From: DASXKD01 sp963707905 | GTDB lineage: Bacteria; Actinomycetota; Actinomycetes; Streptosporangiales; Streptosporangiaceae | Length of the DNA stretch: 64,000 nt | Reading direction: 5' to 3' | NCBI GenBank assembly: GCA_963707905.1 | Contig: CAVPSA010000053.1 | Coordinates: 166,169 to 230,168 of the forward strand | Part shown: positions 17,610 to 28,750 of the stretch, one piece after another | Layout of the letters: each line of letters opens with the position of its first letter | Position numbering within the stretch: position 1 is the stretch's first letter | Notes under the pieces: generated by a model | Databases searched by the model: none | Seen by the model: the letters and a program-made list of their open reading frames with translations, nothing else | What the model was told of the DNA's origin: nothing | Program-made: the position numbers and the translations under genes

Positions 17610-19763
17610 ATGAGGGATCCGAACGACCCGCGCGACAACGGCCCGCGAATCGGCTCACCACTGTGGCTCTACCTGACCGCGGTGACGGGGGCAGGCGGTG
17701 CGGTGCTTGCCGTGGCGATCATCTCGCTCCGGAGCGCCGGGCTTCCCGTGCTCATCCGCCAGCCCCTTCTGCCGGCCATTGCCGTGCTCTGCGTGATCGG
17801 CGAACTGCGGCCTATCGTGACCAGGGAGAAAACGCGCCAGGATTTCGGTGACGCGTCGCTGACGTTCAGCTTCGCCGCACTTCTCTACTGGGGATTTCCG
17901 GTCGCGGCGCTCGTCGGTCTGATATCCGGCCTGTTCAGCGCGCTGATCGGGCGACGGGCGCGGCAGCGGCCGCTGCTGCGGGCCGGGTTCGGCACCGCCC
18001 AGCTCACGCTCAGCCTGGGCGCCGCCTGGCTGGTGCTGCTCGCCACCGGGATACACCCGCGCCCGCTGTCACCGTGGGAGCCAGGCCGGCAACTCGGGGC
18101 GATCGGGCTGGCCGCGTGCGCATGCTTCGCGGTGAACTTCCTGCTGGTGGGCGTGGCGGTGGCGGTGCACGAGCGGGCACCGGGGCCGGTGACCCTCCGC
18201 AGGCTGCTGCCTTACCAGGCCTTCGTCAGCCTCGTGCTGCTGTCCGCCGCCCCGCTCGTGGTCGTGGCCATGGGCCGGTCGGCGCTGCTGGTCCTGCTGT
18301 TCCTGCTGCCGCTGTCCGCCGTCTACGCGAGCGCCGCGAGGTCGCTGAAACGGGAGCATCAGGCGTTGCACGACGAACTGACCGGCCTGCCCAACCGCGC
18401 CTTCCTGTATGCGAAGACCCGCGAGGCGGTGGCCGAGGCCGCGCGAAAGGGCGGCCGGGCCGGCTTTCTGCTGCTTGACCTGGATCGCTTCAAGCTGGTC
18501 AACGACACCCTCGGGCACCCGGCCGGCGACCGGGTGCTCAAGATCGTCGCGCATCGCCTCGCACACAGCGTCCGGCCCGGCGATCTGGTGGCTCGCCTCG
18601 GCGGGGACGAGTTCGCGGTGCTGCTGCCGGCCGCCCGGCCCGGCAGCACGGCCCGTGAGGTGGCCGTGCGGTTGCGGGCTGCGCTGGCCGGGCCGATCCA
18701 GATTGAGGGCATGGCGGTCCAGATCGGGGCGAGCGTCGGCATCGCGTTCTACCCGGACGACGCGCCAGGGCCTGACCTCCTCATCCAGCGCGCCGATGTG
18801 GCGATGTACCTGGCCAAGGAGTGCCGCACCGGGGTGGAGGCCTACTCCACCGGTGTCGCGCACGGTTCTGCCACCCCGCTGTCCCTGCTCGGGGACCTGC
18901 GGCGCGGCCTGGACCGCGGCGAGCTGGAACTGCACTACCAGCCGAAGGTATCCCTGGCGGGCGGCCGCACCTGCGGCATGGAAGCCCTGCTGCGGTGGCG
19001 GCACCCGAAGCGGGGGATGATCCTGCCGGGGGAGTTCATCCACGCCGCGCAGCGTTCTTCGCTGATGCACGACCTGACGGCGTTCGTGGTCGAGGCCGCG
19101 CTCAGCCAGGCGGCTCGCTGGCGCCGGGACGGCCTGGCCGTGCAGATGTGCCTCAACCTCACCGACCGCGACCTGCTGGACAGCAGGCTCACCGGGATGA
19201 TCAGCGGCGGCCTGCAGGCGCACGGCCTGGAACCAGGCGATCTCATGCTGGAGATCGGCGAAGGGGTGCTCGCGGTCGAGCCCGTGCAGGCCATTGCCGC
19301 TGTCCGCGCCCTCGCCGCGCTCGGGGTCGCGATCTGCATCGATGACTTCGGGACGGCCTCCTCGTCACCGGTCAGGCTCAAGCGCCTGCCGGTGAGTGAG
19401 GTCAAGGTCGACGCGTCGTTCGTCACGAAACTGTTCGACGTGGCCGACCACGAACCGATCGTCAGGTCGCTGGTCGGGCTGGTCCGGGCCCTGGGCATCC
19501 GGGCGGTGGCAGCGGGCGTCGAGACGGCCGAGGTGGCAGCGGCGCTGACGGCCATGGGCTGTGACGCGGCGCAAGGCTGGTGCTTCAGCCGGCCGCTCGA
19601 CCCGGCCGCCGCGACCCAATGGCTCGCCAGCCACCGGCCGGCCCCCGCCCACGAGGCGGACTGCCCGCCGGTCGTGGCCCTGCCACCCCAGGCGCGGCGT
19701 CCCGCCGGGGAGCGCCGCCGCCCGCGCTCCCCGGTGCCTCCCGCCAGCGCCCCGGCCGGTTAA
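17610..19763 (+). CDS. Membrane-bound GGDEF-EAL protein (RmdB-like, c-di-GMP turnover)
   Basis: This is a c-di-GMP enzyme of about 717 residues. An N-terminal region of seven to eight hydrophobic helices (residues 20-245) resembles a MASE sensor. The GGDEF domain follows with the exact motif at 331-335 (LGGDEFAVLL), then an EAL domain with E458-A-L, LNLTDRDL (Asn), LMLEIGE, IDDFG, VKVD (Lys), GVETAE and QGWCFSRP, so the phosphodiesterase residues look complete. A proline-rich tail ends the protein. The ATG at 17610 with GAGG just upstream is preferred to the GTG at 17565. In Streptomyces the gene between ligA and gatC is RmdB, a c-di-GMP phosphodiesterase; equivalence is inferred from synteny. 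Confidence 0.85.
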   Translation: MRDPNDPRDNGPRIGSPLWLYLTAVTGAGGAVLAVAIISLRSAGLPVLIRQPLLPAIAVLCVIGELRPIVTREKTRQDFGDASLTFSFAALLYWGFPVAALVGLISGLFSALIGRRARQRPLLRAGFGTAQLTLSLGAAWLVLLATGIHPRPLSPWEPGRQLGAIGLAACACFAVNFLLVGVAVAVHERAPGPVTLRRLLPYQAFVSLVLLSAAPLVVVAMGRSALLVLLFLLPLSAVYASAARSLKREHQALHDELTGLPNRAFLYAKTREAVAEAARKGGRAGFLLLDLDRFKLVNDTLGHPAGDRVLKIVAHRLAHSVRPGDLVARLGGDEFAVLLPAARPGSTAREVAVRLRAALAGPIQIEGMAVQIGASVGIAFYPDDAPGPDLLIQRADVAMYLAKECRTGVEAYSTGVAHGSATPLSLLGDLRRGLDRGELELHYQPKVSLAGGRTCGMEALLRWRHPKRGMILPGEFIHAAQRSSLMHDLTAFVVEAALSQAARWRRDGLAVQMCLNLTDRDLLDSRLTGMISGGLQAHGLEPGDLMLEIGEGVLAVEPVQAIAAVRALAALGVAICIDDFGTASSSPVRLKRLPVSEVKVDASFVTKLFDVADHEPIVRSLVGLVRALGIRAVAAGVETAEVAAALTAMGCDAAQGWCFSRPLDPAAATQWLASHRPAPAHEADCPPVVALPPQARRPAGERRRPRSPVPPASAPAG

Positions 19764-19967
19764 CCGGCCCGCGGCCTCGCGCCCGGACCCCAGGGCGTAC
19801 CCCGTGGGTCTCCAGCCTGCTGCGCGGCTGCCGGACGGGCGGCTCGCTGCGTTGTCGTCGTCGCCCATAGAAATGCACTATGGGCTCCTCCTCCGCCTTG
19901 CGATCCATCCCGCCGGACAGCCGCTCGCGACGGCATGGACCCACGGCGCACACCCTAGGATTGCACC

Positions 19968-20261
19968 ATGCCTATCGCTCGTGACGATGTCGCACACCTG
20001 GCCAGGCTCTCCCGGCTTGCCCTGGCCGAGGACGAACTTGACCATCTGGCCCCGCAGCTCGATGAGATCATCGCCGCGGTGGCGCGGGTGCAAGAGGTCG
20101 CCGCCGAAGGCATCCCGCCGACGTCGCACGCGGTTCCGCTGGTCAACGTGTTCCGCGAGGACACGGTGGTGCCGTGCCTGGACGCGGAGACGGTCCTGAG
20201 CCAGGCCCCTGCCGTCGAGCAGCAGCGGTTCCGGGTGCCGCGGATCCTGGCGGAGGACTGA
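19968..20261 (+). CDS. gatC: Asp-tRNA(Asn)/Glu-tRNA(Gln) amidotransferase subunit C
   Basis: GatC is the small (97 residues) belt subunit that holds GatA and GatB together in the enzyme converting Glu-tRNA(Gln) to Gln-tRNA(Gln). The family pattern RDDVAHLARLSRLALAEDEL at the N-terminus, the LDEIIAAVARVQEV helix and LVNVFREDTV are visible. It starts the gatCAB operon, three bases before gatA. No strong ribosome site precedes the ATG. Because the window encodes one gltX and no glnS, this pathway is likely the route to Gln-tRNA here. Confidence 0.92.
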   Translation: MPIARDDVAHLARLSRLALAEDELDHLAPQLDEIIAAVARVQEVAAEGIPPTSHAVPLVNVFREDTVVPCLDAETVLSQAPAVEQQRFRVPRILAED

Positions 20262-20264
20262 GGT

Positions 20265-21760
<1,496 letters not shown>

Positions 21761-21761
<1 letters not shown>

Positions 21762-23287
21762 TGCCCAGCAGTGCAACGCTGGTCGGCTACGACGAGGCGC
21801 TGTCCAGGTACGACCCGCTGATCGGCCTGGAAACCCACGTGGAACTGGGCACCAGGACCAAGCTGTTCTGTGGCTGCCCGGCCACGTTCGGCGGCGAGCC
21901 CAACACCCACGTCTGCCCGGTGTGCCTCGGCCTGCCCGGGTCGCTGCCGGTGCCGAGCCAGGCCGCGATCGAATACACGATCCGGATCGGCCTCGCGCTG
22001 AACTGCTCGATCGCGGAGTGGTGCCGGTTCGCGCGGAAGAACTACTTCTACCCGGACATGCCGAAGAACTTCCAGATCTCCCAGTACGACGAGCCACTGT
22101 GCACCGACGGCTGGCTGGACGTGACGCTGGATGAGGCCGGCCCGGATGGCGGGCCGCGCACCTTCCGGGTCGGCATCGAGCGGGTGCACCTGGAGGAGGA
22201 CACCGGAAAGTCGCAGCACATGGGCGGCGCGACCGGCCGGATCCACGGCGCGGACTACTCGCTGGTGGACTACAACCGGGCCGGCATCCCGCTGGTGGAG
22301 ATCGTCACCAGGCCGGTCGAGGACACCGGTGCCCTCGCCCCGGCCGTGGCCCACGCTTACGTGGCAGAGTTGCGCGACCTGCTGCGCTCCCTGGGCGTGT
22401 CGGACGTGCGGATGGAGGAGGGGTCGCTGCGCTGTGACGTGAACACCTCGCTGTCCCCGCGCGGGTCCGGCCGGTGGGGCACCCGTACCGAGACCAAGAA
22501 CGTCAACTCGCTCCGCTCGGTCGAGCGGGCAGTGCACTACGAGATCGGGCGCCAGGCCGCGGTCCTCGACGCCGGCGAGCGGGTGATACAGGAGACCAGG
22601 CACTTCCACGAGGACTCCGGGATCACCACGTCGGGGCGGAGCAAGGAGGAGGCACAGGACTACCGGTACTTCCCCGAGCCTGACCTGGTCCCGCTCGCCC
22701 CGCCGCGCGACTGGGTGGAGCAGATCCGGGCCTCGCTGCCCGAACTGCCCGCGGCCCGGCAGGCCCGGCTGCAGGGGGCCTGGGGGATCACCGCGGCGGA
22801 GATGACCAACATCCGCAACGCCGGGGCGCTCGACCTGGTCGAGCAGACGATCGCCGCGGGTGCCTCGCCCGCGGACGCAGGCAAGTGGTGGCTGAACGAC
22901 CTTGCCCGCCGGGCCAACGACACCGGCGCCGAACTGGCCAGCCTGCCGATCACCCCGGCCGACGTGGCGGCCGTTGCGGCACTCGTCGGCTCCGGCGCGC
23001 TCAACGACCGGCTGGCCCGCCAGGTCATCGACGGCGTGCTGGCCGGCGAGGGCACCCCGGCCGAGGTGGTGGCGGCCCGCGGCCTGGCCGTGGTCAGCGA
23101 CGACACGGCGCTGGCCGCCGCGGTGGACGAGGCGATCGCCGCCAACCCGGATGTCGCCGAAAAGATCCGCGGCGGCAAGGTCGCCGCGGCCGGCGCCCTC
23201 ATCGCCGCGGTCATGAAGGCCACGCGCGGGCAGGCCGACGCGTCCCGGGTCCGGGAGCTGATCCTTGCCCGCCTCACCGATTCATAA
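21761..23287 (+). CDS. gatB: Glu-tRNA(Gln) amidotransferase subunit B
   Basis: GatB phosphorylates the tRNA-bound glutamate and accepts ammonia. Residues 1 to about 300 form the cradle catalytic domain (DPLIGLETHVELGTRTKLFC, zinc-type Cys cluster CGCP and CPVCLGLPGSLP, then RKNYFYPDMPKNFQISQYD). The C-terminal helical and YqeY-like tail domain contacts tRNA. The true start is the ATG at 21761, overlapping the gatA stop by one base; the longer upstream frame is noise inside gatA. It has 508 residues, complete. Confidence 0.95.
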
Positions 23288-23297
23288 TTCATAACGA

Positions 23298-23654
23298 TCA
23301 GGCGGGGCCGGCCGGATCCCCGGGCGGGTAGAGCGGGGTGTCGGCCCCGGGCGTGCGGATCGGGCCGAACTTCTGCTCGTACAGGGCGAGGTTCTGGCTG
23401 ATGGTCCTGATGATGTCGAACACCGAGGTCGGCGGTATCCGCACCCGCGCGACCAGGCGGTGCGGCGCGCGGATCACCACCTCGCCGTCCGCCGTCCGTG
23501 CTTCGGCCGGTGGCTGGCTGCTCACGAAGAAGTCGAACGTGAACTCGTGCGGCGTGTGCCAGATCGCCAGGCCATTGGCGTAGCAGCCGGCCTCCAGCGC
23601 CGGGTCGGCGTGTGGTTCGAACTCGATCCGTGGTTGTCCCGGTGGCTCACTCAC
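23298..23654 (-). CDS. DUF3467 family protein
   Basis: This is a protein of about 118 residues matching the DUF3467 pattern: YANGLAIWHTPHEFTFDFF, then VVARVRIPPTSVFDIIRTISQNLALYEQKFGPI. Its function is unknown. It starts with GTG and is convergent with gatB, 10 bases apart. It occurs beside gatCAB in other actinobacteria, so it is a core rather than acquired gene. Confidence 0.75.
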   Translation of the reverse strand: MSEPPGQPRIEFEPHADPALEAGCYANGLAIWHTPHEFTFDFFVSSQPPAEARTADGEVVIRAPHRLVARVRIPPTSVFDIIRTISQNLALYEQKFGPIRTPGADTPLYPPGDPAGPA

Positions 23655-24048
23655 ACGCCGAACGCTACTAGGAGCCGGTGGCGAGCAGCGGCCGGGCCTG
23701 CCGGGTGACGTAGAGGTTGGTCCTGCAACTGAAACAGCCTTGATCGGGCAGCCATTCAGGTTTGCCGGAGGTTACTGCCGCCTTACCTTGCCGCAGTCTC
23801 AATCGAAGTGTGACCTTTGGGATCTACAGTGAGAGTCACAGCGTAATGACGACCCGTGTCCGTGCAGATGCAAGGGCGCGCTGCACGGCGCTTTTCGTTT
23901 CCCCCTATGCGTGACAACGGGCCATGGCCCGGTTACTGAGCGGCGGGCCCACCCACAAGGCGACCCACCGGCCAGGTCAGCCTGACAGCGAGCGGGACCC
24001 GGTGGAAGGGAGAGGCTCGGTGCGCGTTACAGCATCGGGTGTCCTGCC
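23655..24048. other. 394-base leader/intergenic region with two hairpins
   Basis: This region separates DUF3467 from the diguanylate cyclase. TGTGAC (near 23809) pairs with GTCACA (near 23836), and CCGTGCAG (23860-23867) pairs perfectly with CTGCACGG (23881-23888), followed by CGCTTTTCGTTT. The second hairpin looks like a terminator or attenuator inside a 5-prime leader of the cyclase gene. I do not recognise a known riboswitch class, including c-di-GMP types. No credible protein is encoded. Confidence 0.4.
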
Positions 24049-25968
24049 ATGAGCCTGGCACTGCTGGCAGCCATAGCTGCGGTCCTGCTGGCCGCCATCG
24101 TGGCGGCGGTGAGCCTGTGGCGTGGCGCCGCCCGCCAGCCATGGCCAGATCTGCGCGCCTACCGGTGGTTCACGATCGCGGCCGGGCTGATCTGCGCCAG
24201 CGTGATAGTCGGGCTGGCGGTCCCCACCACGGCGGGCGCGGCACCGATGCTCTCGTTCACCGACCTCCCGGCACTGCTCGTGCTGCCGGTGATGGCGGCG
24301 GGCCTGGCCGGCCTCGCCTCCGCCGCCCGGCGGGCGGTGCCCGAGGCACAGCCAGCGCGCCTCCCCGGCGTGGCTGCCGCGGCCGCATACCTGGCGGACG
24401 GCTATGTGCTGGTCGCGGCGCTGTTCCTGATCGGCTGGGTGACCCTGTTCGGTGCGGAGTTCACCCGGGCAGGCGCCGGGCCGTCGTTCGCTGTGGACCT
24501 GGTTCACCCGCTGGTGGACCTGATGGTCCTGCTGGTGACCCTGCCCCTCGTCCAGACGGCCGGGCGCCGGGCGGTGGCTCCTTACCTTGCCCTGGTGGCC
24601 GTCACCGCGGCGGACTCGCTCGCGGTCGGCGCCCGTATTGCGGGCACGCGCCCGGGAACCGTCGCGCTGGCCGCCCAGCTCATCGCGCTGGTACTGCTCG
24701 CGCTCACCCCGTGGGTGAGTGACGCCTGGGCGGCCGGCGGCCGCCGGCTCGGCGGGGCACGCGAGGTGACCACGGCCGCCGTCGCCGCCGCGGCCGCCGT
24801 AGCGGGCTTGCTGGCCGTCGGCCAGGCGATCGCGACCGGGCACCTGACCGGGCTGGTGGAAATCCTGATCCTCGGCACCATGGCCGCCGTCCTCGCGATG
24901 CGCGTCGTCAGCCTGGTCTGGCGGGTGGACTCCTGGTCGCGGGTGTGGCAGGAGTCAGGCCGGCAGTTCCGCCTGCTCGCCGAGCGGACCAGCGACGTGG
25001 TGCTGCTCTGCGACGGCAGCGGGGTGATCAGATACGCGAGCCAGGCGGTGACCGGCTACGGGTACGCTCCGGATGCGTTGCGCGGCACCCCCGTGGCCGA
25101 CCTGCTGCATCCCGAGGAGCGGGCGGGCGGCATGCAAGCGATCCGCCGGGCGATCACAAGCAAGGCCCAGCGGCCCGGCCACTACCCCTGCCAGGTGCGC
25201 GCCGAGGACGGCACCTGGCGCCACGTCGAGGCCACGGTCTCCAGGTACCGCGATCCGGGCCAGCCGGATCTGGTCCTGATCACCGCCAGGGACATGAGCG
25301 CTCAGGTGGCGCTGCGCCGCCAGGTCACCCACCTCACCTTCCACGACGGGCTGACCGGCCTGCCCAACCGGGCCTATGCCGAGCAGCGCGCCCACGACGT
25401 GCTCAGCGAGGACCGGAACGCCGCGGCGGCCGCGCTGGCCATGGCGGATCCGCCGCTGCCCGGCGTCATCGTCCTGGACATCGACGGCTTCACCGCGGTG
25501 AACGACGCCCGCGGGCACACCGCCGGCGACCTGCTGCTCGCGCAGGTCGCCCGCAGGCTCCGCCTGGCGGTCTCGCCGGAGGACACCGTCGCCCGCTGGG
25601 GCGGCGATGAGTTCGCGGTTATCACCGAGGCCACGGTGAGCGCCGCGGAACTCGCCGATATTGCCGAACGGCTGGCGCGCGGCGTGGCCTCCATGCCGTT
25701 CCGTATCGGGGATTCGGACCTGAACATCACCGCCAGCGTCGGCGCCGCACTCGCCGACGGCAGCCCGGCGGCGCACATGTGGCGCAATGCCGAGATGGCG
25801 CTCGCCCGGGCCAAGGCGGCCGGCGTTGGGCAGGTCGAGCTGTTCACCGCCAGCGACGAGGCCCCCGAGGGCGGGCAGGCCGGGATGTTCGGTGCCGGAG
25901 ACGGCACCGGGGAACCGGAGCAGACACCGGCCGAAGCCGCCGCGTCGCAGCAGTCCGGCGCGGCATGA
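24049..25968 (+). CDS. Membrane-bound PAS-GGDEF diguanylate cyclase
   Basis: This 639-residue protein would make c-di-GMP. The first 300 residues contain eight or nine hydrophobic helices; a PAS domain follows (FRLLAERTSDVVLLCDGSGVIRYAS, with a PAC-like end ITARDMSAQ), then a GGDEF domain with the intact motif at 518-522 (WGGDEFAV) and VLDIDGFTAVND for metal and guanine binding. There is no EAL domain. The tail is acidic and unstructured. In Streptomyces a PAS-GGDEF cyclase gene also lies just before ilvB, so this is probably its syntenic counterpart. The ATG at 24049 directly precedes the first helix. Confidence 0.85.
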   Translation: MSLALLAAIAAVLLAAIVAAVSLWRGAARQPWPDLRAYRWFTIAAGLICASVIVGLAVPTTAGAAPMLSFTDLPALLVLPVMAAGLAGLASAARRAVPEAQPARLPGVAAAAAYLADGYVLVAALFLIGWVTLFGAEFTRAGAGPSFAVDLVHPLVDLMVLLVTLPLVQTAGRRAVAPYLALVAVTAADSLAVGARIAGTRPGTVALAAQLIALVLLALTPWVSDAWAAGGRRLGGAREVTTAAVAAAAAVAGLLAVGQAIATGHLTGLVEILILGTMAAVLAMRVVSLVWRVDSWSRVWQESGRQFRLLAERTSDVVLLCDGSGVIRYASQAVTGYGYAPDALRGTPVADLLHPEERAGGMQAIRRAITSKAQRPGHYPCQVRAEDGTWRHVEATVSRYRDPGQPDLVLITARDMSAQVALRRQVTHLTFHDGLTGLPNRAYAEQRAHDVLSEDRNAAAAALAMADPPLPGVIVLDIDGFTAVNDARGHTAGDLLLAQVARRLRLAVSPEDTVARWGGDEFAVITEATVSAAELADIAERLARGVASMPFRIGDSDLNITASVGAALADGSPAAHMWRNAEMALARAKAAGVGQVELFTASDEAPEGGQAGMFGAGDGTGEPEQTPAEAAASQQSGAA

Positions 25969-26080
25969 GCCGCCCGCGCGGCCCGGGGGCCGGCCCGCAT
26001 GGCCCGGCTCCCATCTCATACTCCGAGACGAATCTGTTCTCAGGTTGACGGATCCGACCCCATGGACCACAGTGGACTAC

Positions 26081-26128
26081 ATGCATGGTGGCCACATTCT
26101 CGTACTTCTCAGGCGCGCGGATCGCTGA
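26081..26128 (+). CDS. ilvB attenuator leader peptide
   Basis: The 15-residue peptide reads MHGGHILVLLRRADR. The run Ile-Leu-Val-Leu-Leu samples all three branched-chain amino acids made by the genes downstream. Ribosome stalling there would free the downstream hairpins. Its last codons overlap the 5-prime arm of the first hairpin (26113-26122), as in classical attenuation. It is too short for gene callers. Confidence 0.8.
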   Translation: MHGGHILVLLRRADR

Positions 26129-26181
26129 CGTCCGATTATCCGCGCGCTACCCCGACTGCCCGAGGGCAGGAGGGGTTTTTT
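26113..26181 (+). terminator. ilvB attenuator: alternative hairpin and intrinsic terminator
   Basis: GCGCGCGGAT (26113-26122) pairs perfectly with ATCCGCGCGC (26138-26147). Immediately after, CCCC/CTGCCC (26150-26161) pairs with GGGCAG/GGGG (26164-26175), with only an internal GA/GA mismatch, followed by six T. The terminator therefore lies 47 bases before the ilvB start and directly after the leader peptide. A TTGACG box at 26045-26050 may be the -35 element. Confidence 0.82.
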
Positions 26182-26227
26182 GTTGCCAGCGTTCACGTAA
26201 CCAAGGCAGACGAAGGAAGCATTGGCG

Positions 26228-28159
26228 ATGACTGACCAGACCACGACCGCGGTCGGCTCCCGGGCCGGGATGACGGGCCCGCCCCGCCAGGGCCAGACGC
26301 CGTCGCCGCGCGACCTCGCGGCACGGGCGCCGGCCAGAGAAGCGGCACCGTCGCCGGGCTCACGCCGGGCCGGCGACGAATCGGCCGCCACCGCGCCGGT
26401 AATGATGACGGGCGCCCAGGCGCTGGTGGCAGCGCTGGAACACCTCGGCGTCGACGTCGTCTTCGGCATCCCGGGCGGGGCCATCCTGCCCGCCTACGAC
26501 CCGCTCTTCGACTCCCGCAGCGTGCGCCACATCCTGGTCAGGCACGAGCAGGGTGCTGGCCACGCAGCGGCCGGCTACGCCCAGGTGACCGGCCGGCCCG
26601 GGGTGTGCATCGCCACTTCGGGGCCGGGCGCGACCAACCTGGTCACCCCGCTCGCCGACGCCTACATGGACTCGGTGCCCGTGGTCGCCATCACCGGGCA
26701 GGTGCCGTCCGGCCTGATCGGCACGGACGGCTTCCAGGAAGCGGACATCGCCGGGATCACGCTGCCGGTCACGAAGCACAACTTCCTGGTCACCGAGGCC
26801 GGTGACATCGCCAGGACCGTGGCGGAGGCTTTTCACGTGGCCGCCACCGGCCGGCCGGGGCCGGTGCTGGTGGACATCGCCAAGGACGCGCTGCAGGCCA
26901 GGACGCAGTTCCGCTGGCCGGTCCCGTTCGAACTGCCCGGCTACCGCCCGGTGACCCGGCCGCACTCCCGGCAGGTGCGGGAAGCGGCCCGGATGATGAT
27001 GGCGGCGCGGCGCCCGGTCCTCTACGTCGGGGGCGGCGTGATCAAGGCGGGCGCGAGCGAGGAACTGCTCACCCTGGCCGAGCTGACCCGGATGCCCGTG
27101 GTGACCACACTGATGGCCCGGGGTGCGTTCCCCAGCAGCCATCAGCAGAACCTGGGCATGCCCGGCATGCACGGCAAGGTGGCGGCCGTCGGTGCCTTGC
27201 AGAAGGCAGACCTGCTGGTGGCGCTCGGGGCCAGGTTCGACGACCGGGTGACCGGCCGCCTGGACTCCTTTGCCCCCGACGCCGCGGTGGTGCATGCGGA
27301 CATCGACCCGGCCGAGATCTCCAAGAACCGGCACGCCGAGGTGCCCATCGTCGGCGACTGCCGCGAGGTGATCATCGAACTCCTCACCGCGATCCGTGCC
27401 GAGCAGGAGGCGGGCGAGCAGGCGGACCTCACCGCATGGTGGTCGCAACTGGATGCCCTGCGGGCCACCTACCCCCTCGGCTATGACCAGCCGGATGACG
27501 GCTCGCTGGCACCGCAGTACGTGATCGAGCGGATCGGCAAGCTCGCCGGCCCGGACGCGGTGTACGTGGCGGGCGTCGGCCAGCACCAGATGTGGGCCGC
27601 CCAGTTCATCGGGCACGAGCATCCCCGGCACTGGCTCAACTCCGGCGGGCTCGGCACCATGGGCTACGCGGTGCCCGCCGCCATGGGGGCCAAGGTCGGC
27701 GCGCCGGACTCGGCCGTGTGGGCGATCGACGGCGACGGCTGCTTCCAGATGACCAACCAGGAACTCGCCACCTGCACGGTGGAGGGCATCCCGATCAAGG
27801 TGGCCATCATCAACAACGGCAACCTGGGCATGGTCCGCCAGTGGCAGACGCTCTTCTACAACGAGCGTTACTCGCAGACCGACCTGGGCCGGATGGAGCA
27901 GGGCACCTCGGCGGGGACGCGGATTCCGGACTTCGTCAAGCTGGCCGAGGCCTATGGGTGCGCCGGCCTGCGCTGTGAGACCGCCGCCGAGGTGGACAAG
28001 GTCATCGAGCAGGCCATGGAGATCAACGACCGTCCCGTCGTGATCGACTTCATCGTGCACCGCGACGCCATGGTCTGGCCCATGGTGGCGGCGGGTACCG
28101 GCAACGACGACATCAAGGTGGCGCGGGACATGGCGCCGGACTGGGATGTGACCGAATGA
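26228..28159 (+). CDS. ilvB: Acetolactate synthase large (catalytic) subunit
   Basis: IlvB condenses two pyruvates (or pyruvate and 2-oxobutyrate), the first common step to valine, leucine and isoleucine. The 643 residues contain the catalytic Glu region (ILVRHEQGAGHAAAGYAQ), the FAD-binding middle domain and the thiamine-diphosphate/Mg box GDGCFQMTNQELATC..NNGNLGM. About 55 residues of Pro/Ala-rich N-terminal extension precede the conserved start, as in other actinobacteria. I chose the ATG at 26228, 10 bases after AAGGA; a TTG six bases earlier is the alternative. The gene is controlled by the attenuator upstream and overlaps ilvN by four bases. Confidence 0.95.
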   Translation: MTDQTTTAVGSRAGMTGPPRQGQTPSPRDLAARAPAREAAPSPGSRRAGDESAATAPVMMTGAQALVAALEHLGVDVVFGIPGGAILPAYDPLFDSRSVRHILVRHEQGAGHAAAGYAQVTGRPGVCIATSGPGATNLVTPLADAYMDSVPVVAITGQVPSGLIGTDGFQEADIAGITLPVTKHNFLVTEAGDIARTVAEAFHVAATGRPGPVLVDIAKDALQARTQFRWPVPFELPGYRPVTRPHSRQVREAARMMMAARRPVLYVGGGVIKAGASEELLTLAELTRMPVVTTLMARGAFPSSHQQNLGMPGMHGKVAAVGALQKADLLVALGARFDDRVTGRLDSFAPDAAVVHADIDPAEISKNRHAEVPIVGDCREVIIELLTAIRAEQEAGEQADLTAWWSQLDALRATYPLGYDQPDDGSLAPQYVIERIGKLAGPDAVYVAGVGQHQMWAAQFIGHEHPRHWLNSGGLGTMGYAVPAAMGAKVGAPDSAVWAIDGDGCFQMTNQELATCTVEGIPIKVAIINNGNLGMVRQWQTLFYNERYSQTDLGRMEQGTSAGTRIPDFVKLAEAYGCAGLRCETAAEVDKVIEQAMEINDRPVVIDFIVHRDAMVWPMVAAGTGNDDIKVARDMAPDWDVTE

Positions 28160-28740
28160 GCCAGCCACCGGTGCGGCTCCGGGAGCAGGAGCCGAGTGCG
28201 AGCAGGCACACGCTGTCGGTGCTCGTGGAGAACAAGCCCGGAGTGCTCGTCCGCATCGCGGGCCTGTTCTCCCGCCGCGGGTTCAACATCGACTCGCTCG
28301 CGGTCGGGCCGACGGAGCATCACGAGTACTCCCGGATGACGATCGTGGTGAACTGCGCGGAGCACCCGCTGGAACAGGTCACCAAGCAGCTCAACAAGCT
28401 GATCAACGTACTGAAGATCGTCGAACTGGACCCCGCCGTCTCGGTGCAGCGGGAACTCCTGCTGGTCAAGGTGCGGGCCGATGCCGAGACCAGATCCCGT
28501 GTCCTGGAGACCGTCGCGCTGTTCCGCGCCAAGGTCGTCGACGTCGCCCAGGATGCGGTGACGGTCGAGGCCACCGGCAACCGGGACAAGCTGGACGCCC
28601 TGATCAGGGTGCTTGAGCCGTTCGGCATCAAGGAACTCGTCCAGTCCGGCATGGTGGCCCTGGGACGTGGCAGCAAGTCCATTACCGACCGTGCGCTGCG
28701 GCCAATAGACGCCGTGCGGGCGGCTCAGCGCAGTGAGTGA
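28156..28740 (+). CDS. ilvN: Acetolactate synthase small (regulatory) subunit
   Basis: IlvN activates IlvB and gives valine feedback control. Its 194 residues start with an ACT domain (HTLSVLVENKPGVLVRIAGLFSRRGFNIDSL, about residues 16-90) and continue with the second ACT-like half (LLVKVRADAETRSRVLETVALFRAKVVDV). The ATGA overlap with ilvB implies coupled translation and equal subunit supply. The stop lies 10 bases before ilvC. Confidence 0.95.
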   Translation: MSQPPVRLREQEPSASRHTLSVLVENKPGVLVRIAGLFSRRGFNIDSLAVGPTEHHEYSRMTIVVNCAEHPLEQVTKQLNKLINVLKIVELDPAVSVQRELLLVKVRADAETRSRVLETVALFRAKVVDVAQDAVTVEATGNRDKLDALIRVLEPFGIKELVQSGMVALGRGSKSITDRALRPIDAVRAAQRSE

Positions 28741-28750
28741 AAGGCGACCA

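Noticed and set aside
23655..24048. Possible c-di-GMP riboswitch before the diguanylate cyclase
   Set aside because: The conserved core of c-di-GMP-I or -II aptamers is not visible; only two simple hairpins are supported.
26360..28168. Minus-strand frame of 602 codons antisense to ilvB
   Set aside because: It is a shadow of the ilvB codon pattern; His/Gly/Asp-rich without domains.
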